A stretch of 9,132 nt of DNA from the NCBI GenBank assembly GCA_002702205.1, contig NZYP01000045.1:16785-25916 (forward strand), given 5' to 3'. The DNA is from Flammeovirgaceae bacterium (GTDB lineage Bacteria > Bacteroidota > Bacteroidia > Cytophagales > MED-G16). The notes beneath the pieces are model-generated. The model saw only the letters and a list, made by a program, of their open reading frames with translations, was not told the origin of the DNA and searched no databases. Both the position numbers and the translations under genes were made by a program. This document shows, in pieces, positions 1-6,274 of this stretch; position 1 is the first letter of the stretch, and every line of letters starts with the position of its first letter.

Positions 1-480
1 TGTCATGGTTTGTCCTTATTTACTAATCCTAGTAAAATTAATGATATATTAAAGCCAATTCATTATGTAAATGAGACAAATCTTGCAAGTGATCTCCTTC
101 TTAAATTTATTTCAGATCAGATTAATATAGCAGTTGTAATTGATGAGTATGGAGGTACTTCAGGAATTATAACCCTAGAAGACATTATTGAGGAAATATT
201 TGGAGAAATAATTGATGAGTTTGATGAACTTAACTTACTTGAAGATAAAGTAGACAATAACTCTTTTAATTTTAGCGCTAGGTTGGAAATTGACTACCTT
301 AATGAAAAATATGACCTTAAAATTCCAGAGGGCGACTATGACACTCTTGGTGGGTTTATTTTAAATTTTACAAAAGAAATACCTAAAAAAAATGAAAAAA
401 TTGATTATGATAATTTTACAATTAAAATTTTATCAATAAATAACAATAGGATTGATAACGTATTTTTTAGAAAGAATTAA
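1..480 (+). CDS. CBS-domain / CorC-HlyC family membrane protein, 3' part
   Basis: This is the C-terminal part of a hemolysin-C/CorC-like protein (CNNM-type family, linked to divalent cation transport in several bacteria). The reading frame is open from the left edge (first codons Cys-His-Gly), so the 5' end, including the N-terminal membrane domain, lies outside the window; 159 codons are visible. Seen: the end of a CBS pair with the family hallmark VVIDEYGGTSGIITLEDIIE, followed by GEIIDEFDE. Then comes a CorC_HlyC 'transporter-associated' domain, recognisable from ARLEIDYLN, the GDYDTLGGFIL core and a final IKILSINNNRIDNV strand. In flavobacteria a gene of this type commonly sits just upstream of a ppiD-like gene, as here. 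GldE, a gliding-motility protein, is a paralogous alternative, but it is usually found beside gldD, and nothing here points to that. The family is confident; the transported substrate is not known. Confidence 0.9.
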   Translation, partial: CHGLSLFTNPSKINDILKPIHYVNETNLASDLLLKFISDQINIAVVIDEYGGTSGIITLEDIIEEIFGEIIDEFDELNLLEDKVDNNSFNFSARLEIDYLNEKYDLKIPEGDYDTLGGFILNFTKEIPKKNEKIDYDNFTIKILSINNNRIDNVFFRKN

Positions 481-500
481 AATAATTGATAATTAAAATT

Positions 501-508
501 TAATTTTG
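501..508 (+). promoter_or_regulatory. Candidate Bacteroidota -7 box upstream of ppiD
   Basis: TAATTTTG matches the Bacteroidota sigma-factor -7 consensus TAnnTTTG exactly. It lies in the 46-nt gap after the CorC-like gene, ending 18 nt before the ppiD ATG. I could not find a -33 TTG at the usual spacing of about 20 nt; the nearest TTG (486-488) is only 12 nt upstream. It may give ppiD its own promoter in addition to read-through. Confidence 0.45.
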
Positions 509-526
509 CATTCCTAATATAATATT

Positions 527-2620
527 ATGGCTATAATAAGTACTTTAAGAGATAAGATGGGAAAGTTCCTAGTTTTCGTGGTTGGCTGTTCTATAGCTGC
601 CTTTGTTCTAGGAGATATTTTAGGACCTAATAATTCTTTCATAGGTCAAAATAGAAATATTGTCGGATATATTAATGGTGAAGAAATTGATTTATTAAGG
701 TTTAATACTGTCTATGAGGATCTATCGTATAATTTTTCTCTTAATAATGGAAGGTCTCCTAACCAACAAGAAATTTCAGATATCAGAGATCAGGCATGGG
801 AGAGGTTAATTAATGACATAAGTTATGTAGAGGAATTTAAAAAGATTGGATTAGCAGTGACAGATAAAGAGTCTGTAGATATGGTACAGGGTACTAACAT
901 ACACCCAATGATAATTCAAGCATTTTCGGATCCTTCAACAGGAAGTTTTAATCGTGATAATGTAATTGGTTACCTTCAGAATCTATCTACCCAACCTGCT
1001 AATCAGCAGCAAGCTTGGTATTCTTTTGAAACAAACCTAAAACCTATGAGGTTAAGATCTAAATATGATAACTTAATTACTCAATCAACATTTTATAATT
1101 CATTAGATGCTGAAGCTGAATATTTTAAATCTTCATCCCAAATTGATCTCGCCTATTTTTATGTTCCTTTTTATTTGATCAGCGACACAATATTTGATGT
1201 ATCTACAAGTGAGATGAGGAGTTACCTGAATAAAAATAAGTCAGATTATAACCAAGAAGAGACAAGATCTATAGATTATGCTTTCTTTCCTGTTCTCCCT
1301 TCTGCTGAAGATTCTAGTTTTTTTGAAAATGAAATGGGGGGTATACGAGAAAATTTAGTTTCTGGTAATATTATAGACGACTCAACGTATGCTGTAATTA
1401 ATTCTGATAGTTTTAACCCTTTCACTAAATATAATCCCGATGAATTACCGGATGAATTAGTCGGTATGTCAGCAGGTTTCGTTACTTCACCATCTTATTC
1501 TAATGGAGCAATAACTGTAAAAAAACTTTCTAAAATTACTCAAGACCAAAAAGAAAAGGCTAGAGCAAAACATATTCTTCTAAGGTTTGATGACTCCAAT
1601 AAGACATCTGTTAGGTCAGAGGCAAATAGAATTTTAAGCCTTCTTAGGTCAGGAAGTGACTTTGATGAAACGGCTAGAACTTATAGTCAAGATGGATCTG
1701 CTTCCAATGGTGGGGATCTAGGATGGTTTTCTGATGGCGTTATGGTTAAACCATTTCAAGATGCCGTTTTTTCAAGAAATAGAGCTGGTTTAATACCAAG
1801 AATTATAGAGTCTGATTTTGGATATCATATTATTAATGTAACATATCCGAAAACTAAAATATCGTATCATGTCGCAACTATTTCCAAGGATATTCTGCCG
1901 AGTGATAATACTAGAAATAATATTTACAGATCTGCGGAATTATTTAAGCTAGATATAAACTCAGATGAAAATATTTTTTCAGAATATATAGAGTTGAAAA
2001 ATATTTCAGGAGGAACAGTTAACGATTTAGATAAAAATTCATCGAATTTAGGGTCTGTACAAGATGCCCGTAATGTTATTATATGGGCTTACGCAGACGA
2101 TAGGTATGAGGAGGATATTTCTGAAGTAATTGAAACAGATGAAGGGTACATAGTAGCACAGGTAAATGTGATTACTGGCGAGGGTACAAAGAATCTTGAT
2201 GAAGTTGAAAATTCAATAAAAAGAAGAATTATCGATGAGAAAAAGTTCACTTATTTAAACGAAAAACTTTCTGAGTATTCTTCTTTGCAAGACCTGAAAG
2301 ATAATCTAGGACTTGGTGAGATTTACAGGTCTTCTGGACTTAGTCTATCAGAAAATTCTTTATCAAATGTAGGTTACTCTCCAGAATCTATTGGTACTGC
2401 TTTTTCTATGGAAGAGGGAGAGCTGACACGCCCTTTTAAAATTGATGGTGGTATTATTGTCTTAGGGTTAGAGTCAAAGGTTCTTCCAGATACATTGTCT
2501 ACGTATGATGACTATAGGAATACATTAATACAAACAAATAGATTTAATATACCACTAAAGATTGATGACGCTATCAAATTCTTCTCTGACATAGAAGATA
2601 ATAGATACAAATTTTTTTAG
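527..2620 (+). CDS. ppiD: PpiD/SurA-type periplasmic peptidyl-prolyl isomerase (foldase)
   Basis: A membrane-anchored parvulin-type cis-trans prolyl isomerase, expected to help fold exported and outer-membrane proteins from the periplasmic face of the inner membrane. The 697-residue protein begins with a short cytoplasmic tail and one membrane anchor (about 13-33), then a SurA_N-like chaperone region (about 45-200) with the typical VGYINGEEI start. The PpiC rotamase domain is at about 345-440 and looks intact: AKHILLRF, then FDETARTYSQDGSASNGGDLGWF, and the closing FGYHIINV strand. A second, degenerate rotamase-like region may follow at about 600-655 (TAFSMEEGELTRPFKIDGG), lacking the full domain. 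The length is in the range of Bacteroidota PpiD homologues. The ATG start gives a good anchor sequence and follows a candidate -7 box; no Shine-Dalgarno is visible. The next gene begins 3 nt after its stop. The symbol reflects domain architecture, since orthology with the E. coli gene is loose. Confidence 0.92.
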   Translation: MAIISTLRDKMGKFLVFVVGCSIAAFVLGDILGPNNSFIGQNRNIVGYINGEEIDLLRFNTVYEDLSYNFSLNNGRSPNQQEISDIRDQAWERLINDISYVEEFKKIGLAVTDKESVDMVQGTNIHPMIIQAFSDPSTGSFNRDNVIGYLQNLSTQPANQQQAWYSFETNLKPMRLRSKYDNLITQSTFYNSLDAEAEYFKSSSQIDLAYFYVPFYLISDTIFDVSTSEMRSYLNKNKSDYNQEETRSIDYAFFPVLPSAEDSSFFENEMGGIRENLVSGNIIDDSTYAVINSDSFNPFTKYNPDELPDELVGMSAGFVTSPSYSNGAITVKKLSKITQDQKEKARAKHILLRFDDSNKTSVRSEANRILSLLRSGSDFDETARTYSQDGSASNGGDLGWFSDGVMVKPFQDAVFSRNRAGLIPRIIESDFGYHIINVTYPKTKISYHVATISKDILPSDNTRNNIYRSAELFKLDINSDENIFSEYIELKNISGGTVNDLDKNSSNLGSVQDARNVIIWAYADDRYEEDISEVIETDEGYIVAQVNVITGEGTKNLDEVENSIKRRIIDEKKFTYLNEKLSEYSSLQDLKDNLGLGEIYRSSGLSLSENSLSNVGYSPESIGTAFSMEEGELTRPFKIDGGIIVLGLESKVLPDTLSTYDDYRNTLIQTNRFNIPLKIDDAIKFFSDIEDNRYKFF

Positions 2621-2623
2621 TCC

Positions 2624-2881
2624 ATGTCTGATATTGATAGTTTTAAAAATACCCTAGAGGATGAGTATGATTTTCCTGCTGAATACTCTTTTAAATTTAT
2701 AATTAAATCAGATTCTATTTCTAAGGTGTTGGATCTTTTGCCAGGTTCAGATTATTCCAAAAGAGAATCAAAAAATAGAAAATATACATCAGTTACAATA
2801 TCTAAAATCATGAAAAATGCTGATGAAATACTTTATATTTACGAGAAGGCATCTAAAATAGATGATATAATATCTCTCTAA
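2624..2881 (+). CDS. DUF493 (YbeD-like) family small protein
   Basis: An 85-residue cytoplasmic protein of the DUF493/YbeD family, a small ACT-like alpha/beta fold whose function is not settled. Seen: the early FPAEYSFKFIIKSD segment (about 17-30), then the family core KYTSVTIS (53-60) and the tail with DEILYIYEKASKIDDIISL, where Bacteroidota homologues typically read 'deVi.iYk.as.iegvisL'. No signal peptide or membrane segment. It starts with ATG 3 nt after the ppiD stop, and its own stop codon is directly followed by the next ATG, so it is surely cotranscribed with both neighbours. Conserved residues give a firm family call, but no molecular role can be drawn from sequence or context. Confidence 0.85.
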   Translation: MSDIDSFKNTLEDEYDFPAEYSFKFIIKSDSISKVLDLLPGSDYSKRESKNRKYTSVTISKIMKNADEILYIYEKASKIDDIISL

Positions 2882-3112
2882 ATGTGGACAGAAAAAGAAA
2901 ATAAATTAGAAAAAGATTTCGTATTTGATGACTTTAATGGAGCCATTGTCTTTATTAATAAAGTGGCAGCTATTTCAGAAAAAAAAGACCATCATCCAGA
3001 GATTTATAATATTTATAATAAGGTTAATATAAAGTTATCTACCCATGACATGGGAGATATAGTTACAGAAAAAGACCATGATCTTGCATCAGAAATTGAT
3101 AAAATAAAATGA
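2882..3112 (+). CDS. Pterin-4a-carbinolamine dehydratase (PCD/DCoH family)
   Basis: Small (76 residues) cytoplasmic enzyme family that dehydrates 4a-hydroxytetrahydrobiopterin, recycling the pterin cofactor of aromatic amino-acid hydroxylases. Seen: the PCD signature around EKKDHHPEIYNIYNKVNIKL (34-51) with the His37-His38-Pro39 active-site motif, the third conserved histidine at 55 in LSTHDMGDIVTEKD, and the end LASEID. The length is near that of flavobacterial homologues. Homologues usually carry a tryptophan after HHPE (HHPEW); here it is isoleucine, and the later IWL is IKL, mild departures from the usual pattern. The ATG directly abuts the upstream stop, and the TGA overlaps the ATG of rsmI (ATGA), suggesting translational coupling. 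No aromatic amino-acid hydroxylase is visible, so the physiological substrate is uncertain; many bacterial PCDs lack one nearby. Confidence 0.88.
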   Translation: MWTEKENKLEKDFVFDDFNGAIVFINKVAAISEKKDHHPEIYNIYNKVNIKLSTHDMGDIVTEKDHDLASEIDKIK

Positions 3113-3786
3113 ATTCGGAATTTTATCTTTCTGTTGTTCCTACTCCAATCGGAAACCTTAATGATATAACTCTCAGGGCTGTTGAGACACTAAAAGAATC
3201 AGACCTAATTTTGTGTGAGGACACCAGAACCTCAAAGAAGCTGTTAGACAAGTATGAAATCAATAAACCTCTACATTCTTATCATATACATAATGAGCAT
3301 AAAGTTGTTAATAGGTTTATAAACAAAATATTATCTGGTGTTCAGGTTGCCCTTATAAGCGATGCCGGTACTCCATCAATTTCTGATCCAGGGTATTTGA
3401 TAATTAGAGAGGCAATTAAAAATAATATTGAAGTAGATTGCTTGCCTGGTCCTACTGCATTTGTGCCTGCTCTTGTGAACTCAGGTATATCTTCAGATAA
3501 ATTTGTATTCGAGGGATTTCTTCCAAAGAAGAAAGGTAGAGTCACTAGGATTAAATTCTTAAAAGAAGAAAAGAGATCCATCATAATTTATGAGTCTCCC
3601 TATAGGATAAAAAAATTGGTATTAGAACTCATTAATATATTTGGTGAGGAGAGGAGGGTGAGTATATCTAGAGAGTTGACTAAGATCCATCAAGAAAATT
3701 TAAGAGGTACGTTGAGTGATGTTAGTCAAAAATTAAATGAAAGAAATATTAAAGGTGAAATTGTTATAATTATTGAAGGTGCATAA
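3109..3786 (+). CDS. rsmI: 16S rRNA (cytidine-1402-2'-O)-methyltransferase
   Basis: RsmI uses S-adenosylmethionine to methylate the ribose of C1402 in the 16S rRNA decoding centre; RsmH adds the base methyl group at the same nucleotide. Seen along the tetrapyrrole-methylase fold: PTPIGNLNDITLRA (11-24), CEDTRTSKKLL (36-46), the SAM-binding loop ISDAGTPSISDPGY (83-96), and LPGPTAF (112-118), all intact, then FEGFLPKKKGR and IYESPYRI. At 225 residues it is close to Bacteroidota versions and lacks the C-terminal extension of the E. coli enzyme (about 286 residues). The start overlaps the upstream stop as ATGA, and the 3' end overlaps the next gene by 14 nt. Confidence is high from the motif set. 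Confidence 0.97.
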   Translation: MNSEFYLSVVPTPIGNLNDITLRAVETLKESDLILCEDTRTSKKLLDKYEINKPLHSYHIHNEHKVVNRFINKILSGVQVALISDAGTPSISDPGYLIIREAIKNNIEVDCLPGPTAFVPALVNSGISSDKFVFEGFLPKKKGRVTRIKFLKEEKRSIIIYESPYRIKKLVLELINIFGEERRVSISRELTKIHQENLRGTLSDVSQKLNERNIKGEIVIIIEGA

Positions 3787-4939
3787 AATTATTTTAACTA
3801 TAATACTTTGGTTTACTTTTCTCTCATCCTACTCATATGATAATGAGCAAAGTGGTTTTTCTGTTATAACAATAGGTCCTTACGAGAATGAACTCTATAG
3901 TGCCTTTGGGCATAGTGGTATAAGATATTATAATAAAAATACAGGTGAAGATTACTTCTATAACTATGGGATATTTGATTTTGATCAGCCGAATTTTTAT
4001 TTAAATTTTTTAAATGGACGGTTACTATATAAGGTTGGGAAGTACAGTTACCCAGCAGCAAAAAACTATTACATAGACCAGGAAAGATTTGTAAAAGAAC
4101 AGTTACTAAACCTTGATCAATCTCAAGAAATACTACTTTATAATTATCTTGAACAGAACATTCAACCTGAGAATGCTAACTATTTATATAATTATGTATA
4201 CGATAATTGTGCCACAAAAATAAGAGATATATTATCCGAGGTAATTGGAGATCAGCTCTCTTTCTCGGAGGTAACTGGTGATGTATCTTTTCGTAATTTA
4301 ATGGATATGTATCTAAAAAATAATCTATGGGGGGATTTAGGAATTGACATATGCTTAGGTCCTGAAATTGATAGAGTTATTTCTTACAAGGATAAAATGT
4401 TTATTCCTGATTTTCTTTTTAGATCTTTGGAAAAGGCCAGTTTGGGTGGAAGTAAAGAATTAGTTAAAGAAACAGTTATACTTAATCCTAGTATTATAAA
4501 GGAATTTAGAGGAAACTTTCTCACACCCAATATAATTTTTTTTATTTTTTTCATTTTTATTCTCACTATCTCATTCAGGCAGATCAAGTATGATATACCA
4601 TATCATCTAATCGATTTTTTTATTTTCCTTTCTACAGGCTTAATTGGGTTACTACTATCTTACTTGTGGCTATTTACAGATCACCTATCTAGTAATAATT
4701 TTAACTTGGTTTGGGCTTTGCCCTCAAATATTTTAATTTCTTTTCTTTTTATTAAAGTCTTATCTAAGAAGTTATTGGTAAACTATCTGATTTTGTATGC
4801 CTCTTCTCTGATAGCCCTCTTTCTTATGTGGAGTTTTATACCCCAGAATTTAAATGAGAGTTTAGTCCTTCTTATTAGTGGAATTCTAGTTAGAGTTCTG
4901 ACAAATATTTTATGTATCTCTAGGTCAGCTGTTCAATAG
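3773..4939 (+). CDS. lnb: Lnb-like lipoprotein N-acyltransferase (DUF4105 + five TM helices)
   Basis: Likely an Lnb-type enzyme, the family reported to N-acylate lipoproteins in Bacteroides, which lack Lnt. Seen: signal-like hydrophobic N-terminus (about 5-19), then a DUF4105/Lnb periplasmic domain (about 28-235) with AFGHSGIRYY (His47), DYFYNYGIFDFDQPNF, LNLD and YDNCATKIRD (Cys146). His47 and Cys146 are the expected catalytic pair. The C-terminus has five predicted membrane helices (about 250-269, 278-301, 315-330, 333-353, 361-380); between helices 2 and 3 lies FTDH...NLVWALP, a pattern familiar from Bacteroidota members. There is no usable ATG: TTG at 3773 (giving MKVHKI) or GTG at 3779 (MHKI) must be used, and either start lies inside rsmI. 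The 3' end overlaps recX tail to tail by 20 bp. Some DUF4105 proteins may have other substrates, so the family is firm and the reaction is inferred. Confidence 0.78.
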   Translation: MKVHKIILTIILWFTFLSSYSYDNEQSGFSVITIGPYENELYSAFGHSGIRYYNKNTGEDYFYNYGIFDFDQPNFYLNFLNGRLLYKVGKYSYPAAKNYYIDQERFVKEQLLNLDQSQEILLYNYLEQNIQPENANYLYNYVYDNCATKIRDILSEVIGDQLSFSEVTGDVSFRNLMDMYLKNNLWGDLGIDICLGPEIDRVISYKDKMFIPDFLFRSLEKASLGGSKELVKETVILNPSIIKEFRGNFLTPNIIFFIFFIFILTISFRQIKYDIPYHLIDFFIFLSTGLIGLLLSYLWLFTDHLSSNNFNLVWALPSNILISFLFIKVLSKKLLVNYLILYASSLIALFLMWSFIPQNLNESLVLLISGILVRVLTNILCISRSAVQ

Positions 4940-5378
4940 ACTTTAGAATTTCATCAGATGAGAACCCTTTATATAGTAGGTGTGCTATGAGTTTATTTTT
5001 TTCTAGCTTATTATGCTTTCTAGTATATATCTCTATGTTTTTTCTAAGAACTTCGTAGTATATTTTCTCGTCAATACTATTAATACCCTCTTCTATCTCA
5101 GAACTGTTCAATCCCTTTTCGAAAAGATGATTTCTTATTTTGACTCTACCCCATCTATTGCTTTTATTTTTCCCTCTTGAGAATGCTTTAGCAAAACGTG
5201 AATTATCAACTGCGCCTATTTCTTCTAGTCGTTTTATAACCTTTTCTATTAGTTGTGGAGTATAATTTTTTAATTGAAGCTTGGTATTTATTTCTTTTTT
5301 AGATCTTTCCCTGTAACCGCAGAACCTAAGACTTAGCTCTATCGCTTCCCTGTATTTTCTATCCTCATTACTTGACAT
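4920..5378 (-). CDS. recX: RecX family regulatory protein
   Basis: RecX binds the RecA filament and modulates its recombinase and coprotease activity. The 152-residue protein shows the three-helix repeats of the family: RERSKKEINTKL (23-34), then LEEIGAVDNSRFAKAFSRGK (51-70) with the conserved RFA, then RWGRVKIRNHLFEKGL (75-90) ahead of further helical repeats, ending LLYKGFSSDEILKSI. The usual 'idD.rFA' motif reads VDNSRFA here. It is last in a leftward operon; its ATG overlaps the end of the YcxB-like gene by 11 nt. recA is not in the window, which is common in Bacteroidota. The final 20 bp lie within the end of the convergent lnb gene, and no terminator hairpin is evident between them. Confidence 0.92.
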   Translation of the reverse strand: MSSNEDRKYREAIELSLRFCGYRERSKKEINTKLQLKNYTPQLIEKVIKRLEEIGAVDNSRFAKAFSRGKNKSNRWGRVKIRNHLFEKGLNSSEIEEGINSIDEKIYYEVLRKNIEIYTRKHNKLEKNKLIAHLLYKGFSSDEILKSIEQLT

Positions 5379-5841
5379 AACCCTTCCTGCTAAGAATACT
5401 TTTGATGAATCTTATCTCATTTTCATTATTAAAGACTTTGAAAGGAAAAATAATATATTGGACTACATTAAGTTTAAAAAGGAAACAGTCATTTAAAATT
5501 TTCACACTCTTTATGGTCTCCCACTTAATTGGCATCCCTTGTTTATTATTTATTTTCATCATCAGCTGGCTACTAGAGATCTCATAGGATAATCTGTCAA
5601 ACATGTAACTGCTCTGTTCTACCTGAGTTACTCCAAAAAATTGAATTAGCCAGAATAATATATAAAGAAAGAGTGCAATACTAGCACCTATTATCCACCA
5701 TATTGAGGGTATGAAAAAATTTATTGAACAGATAGAAAGATAGATTAAAAATACCCACCACTGTTCCTTTAGTAGATTGAAAAAGCCTTTTTTTATGTAA
5801 AGACTTTTATCCATTTTAAATTTTTTTGTTCTTACTATCAT
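5368..5841 (-). CDS. YcxB-like membrane protein with two TM helices
   Basis: A 157-residue membrane protein. Seen: a basic N-terminus, two closely spaced hydrophobic helices (about 27-46 and 48-69), then a soluble domain (about 84-155) in which a tryptophan-containing IKWETIKSVKI strand, DCFLFKLN, an IIFPFKVF strand and a C-terminal helix match the plan of the YcxB-like, PH-fold family. The function of this family is unknown. The ATG overlaps the TGA of the upstream DUF4783 gene (ATGA), pointing to coupling; a second in-frame ATG nine codons later (5812-5814) is possible and would also keep both helices. It overlaps recX by 11 nt. Base composition is as AT-rich as its neighbours. The family assignment is from architecture and local patterns, so moderate. 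Confidence 0.68.
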   Translation of the reverse strand: MIVRTKKFKMDKSLYIKKGFFNLLKEQWWVFLIYLSICSINFFIPSIWWIIGASIALFLYILFWLIQFFGVTQVEQSSYMFDRLSYEISSSQLMMKINNKQGMPIKWETIKSVKILNDCFLFKLNVVQYIIFPFKVFNNENEIRFIKSILSRKGYVK

Positions 5842-6215
5842 TGTTTCTGATCTATTTTAATTTCTTTTATTTTTAACTTCTCACCACTTTCGTCCACGAA
5901 TATAAGAATTTTATAAATTTTATCACTAGATAAATACTCACCTAAGAGATAAATTAATTTATCTTCAGAATCTCCTTTATGGATGATATTAAATGATGAT
6001 ATGTCGTTATCATTAAAAAAACTATCAAGTATTAATGAGCTCTTATAATTATTTTCTTGATATAAGTTTCCCTCTATATTTATCTGAGTTTTACTATCAA
6101 AAAAATTAACAATTTCGTCGGAGTTCATGACGTCAAATGATTCTATTATGCTCTCTAAATCATTGACTTTCGTAGAGGAAAGTAAGAAAAAAAAAATAAG
6201 CAAATCTTTTAGCAT
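5838..6215 (-). CDS. DUF4783 family exported protein
   Basis: A 125-residue protein resembling the Bacteroidota DUF4783 family (NTF2/SnoaL-like small fold, function unknown). Seen: a short signal-peptide-like N-terminus (Lys3 followed by LLIFFFLLSS), then SIIESFDVMNSDEIVNFFDS, TQINIEGN, a YKSSLILDSFF helix, the SSFNIIHKGDSEDKLIYLLGEY segment that fits the family core 'F.i.h.G.s....y.iG.l', and a final LKIKEIKID strand. No cysteines and no lipobox, so a soluble periplasmic protein is likely. The 5' end contains a run of ten A/T (6187-6196) within the signal sequence, a slippage-prone tract. It is first in the leftward operon with the YcxB-like gene and recX, and diverges from gpmI across 59 bp. 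Confidence 0.7.
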   Translation of the reverse strand: MLKDLLIFFFLLSSTKVNDLESIIESFDVMNSDEIVNFFDSKTQINIEGNLYQENNYKSSLILDSFFNDNDISSFNIIHKGDSEDKLIYLLGEYLSSDKIYKILIFVDESGEKLKIKEIKIDQKQ

Positions 6216-6233
6216 TTATAAATCTTTTAATTG

Positions 6234-6241
6234 TAAATATA
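6234..6241 (-). promoter_or_regulatory. Candidate -7 box for the DUF4783-recX operon
   Basis: Read on the minus strand this is TATATTTA, one mismatch from TAnnTTTG, ending 18 nt before the DUF4783 ATG, the same distance as the ppiD box. A TTG lies 12 nt upstream (complement of 6254-6256), again as at ppiD. The region is very AT-rich, so a chance match is quite possible. For gpmI in the other direction only TAATTTTA at 6261-6268 is seen, too close to the ATG to be convincing. Confidence 0.25.
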
Positions 6242-6274
6242 AATACTTAAAAACAATAATTAATTTTACATGAT

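Noticed and set aside
10..12. TTG as the start of the CBS/CorC-like gene
   Set aside because: The frame is open to base 1, and the family needs upstream CBS and membrane domains; the gene is simply cut by the window edge.
3342..3584. Minus-strand open frame of 80 codons
   Set aside because: It lies wholly antisense to the motif-rich part of rsmI and encodes nothing recognisable.
5402..5587. Plus-strand hydrophobic open frame of 61 codons
   Set aside because: Antisense to the YcxB-like gene; its hydrophobic character mirrors the AT-rich complement and no promoter or ribosome signal is seen.
6261..6268. TAATTTTA as the gpmI -7 box
   Set aside because: It ends 6 nt before the ATG and has no TTG at a usual distance; in such AT-rich DNA I would not claim it.
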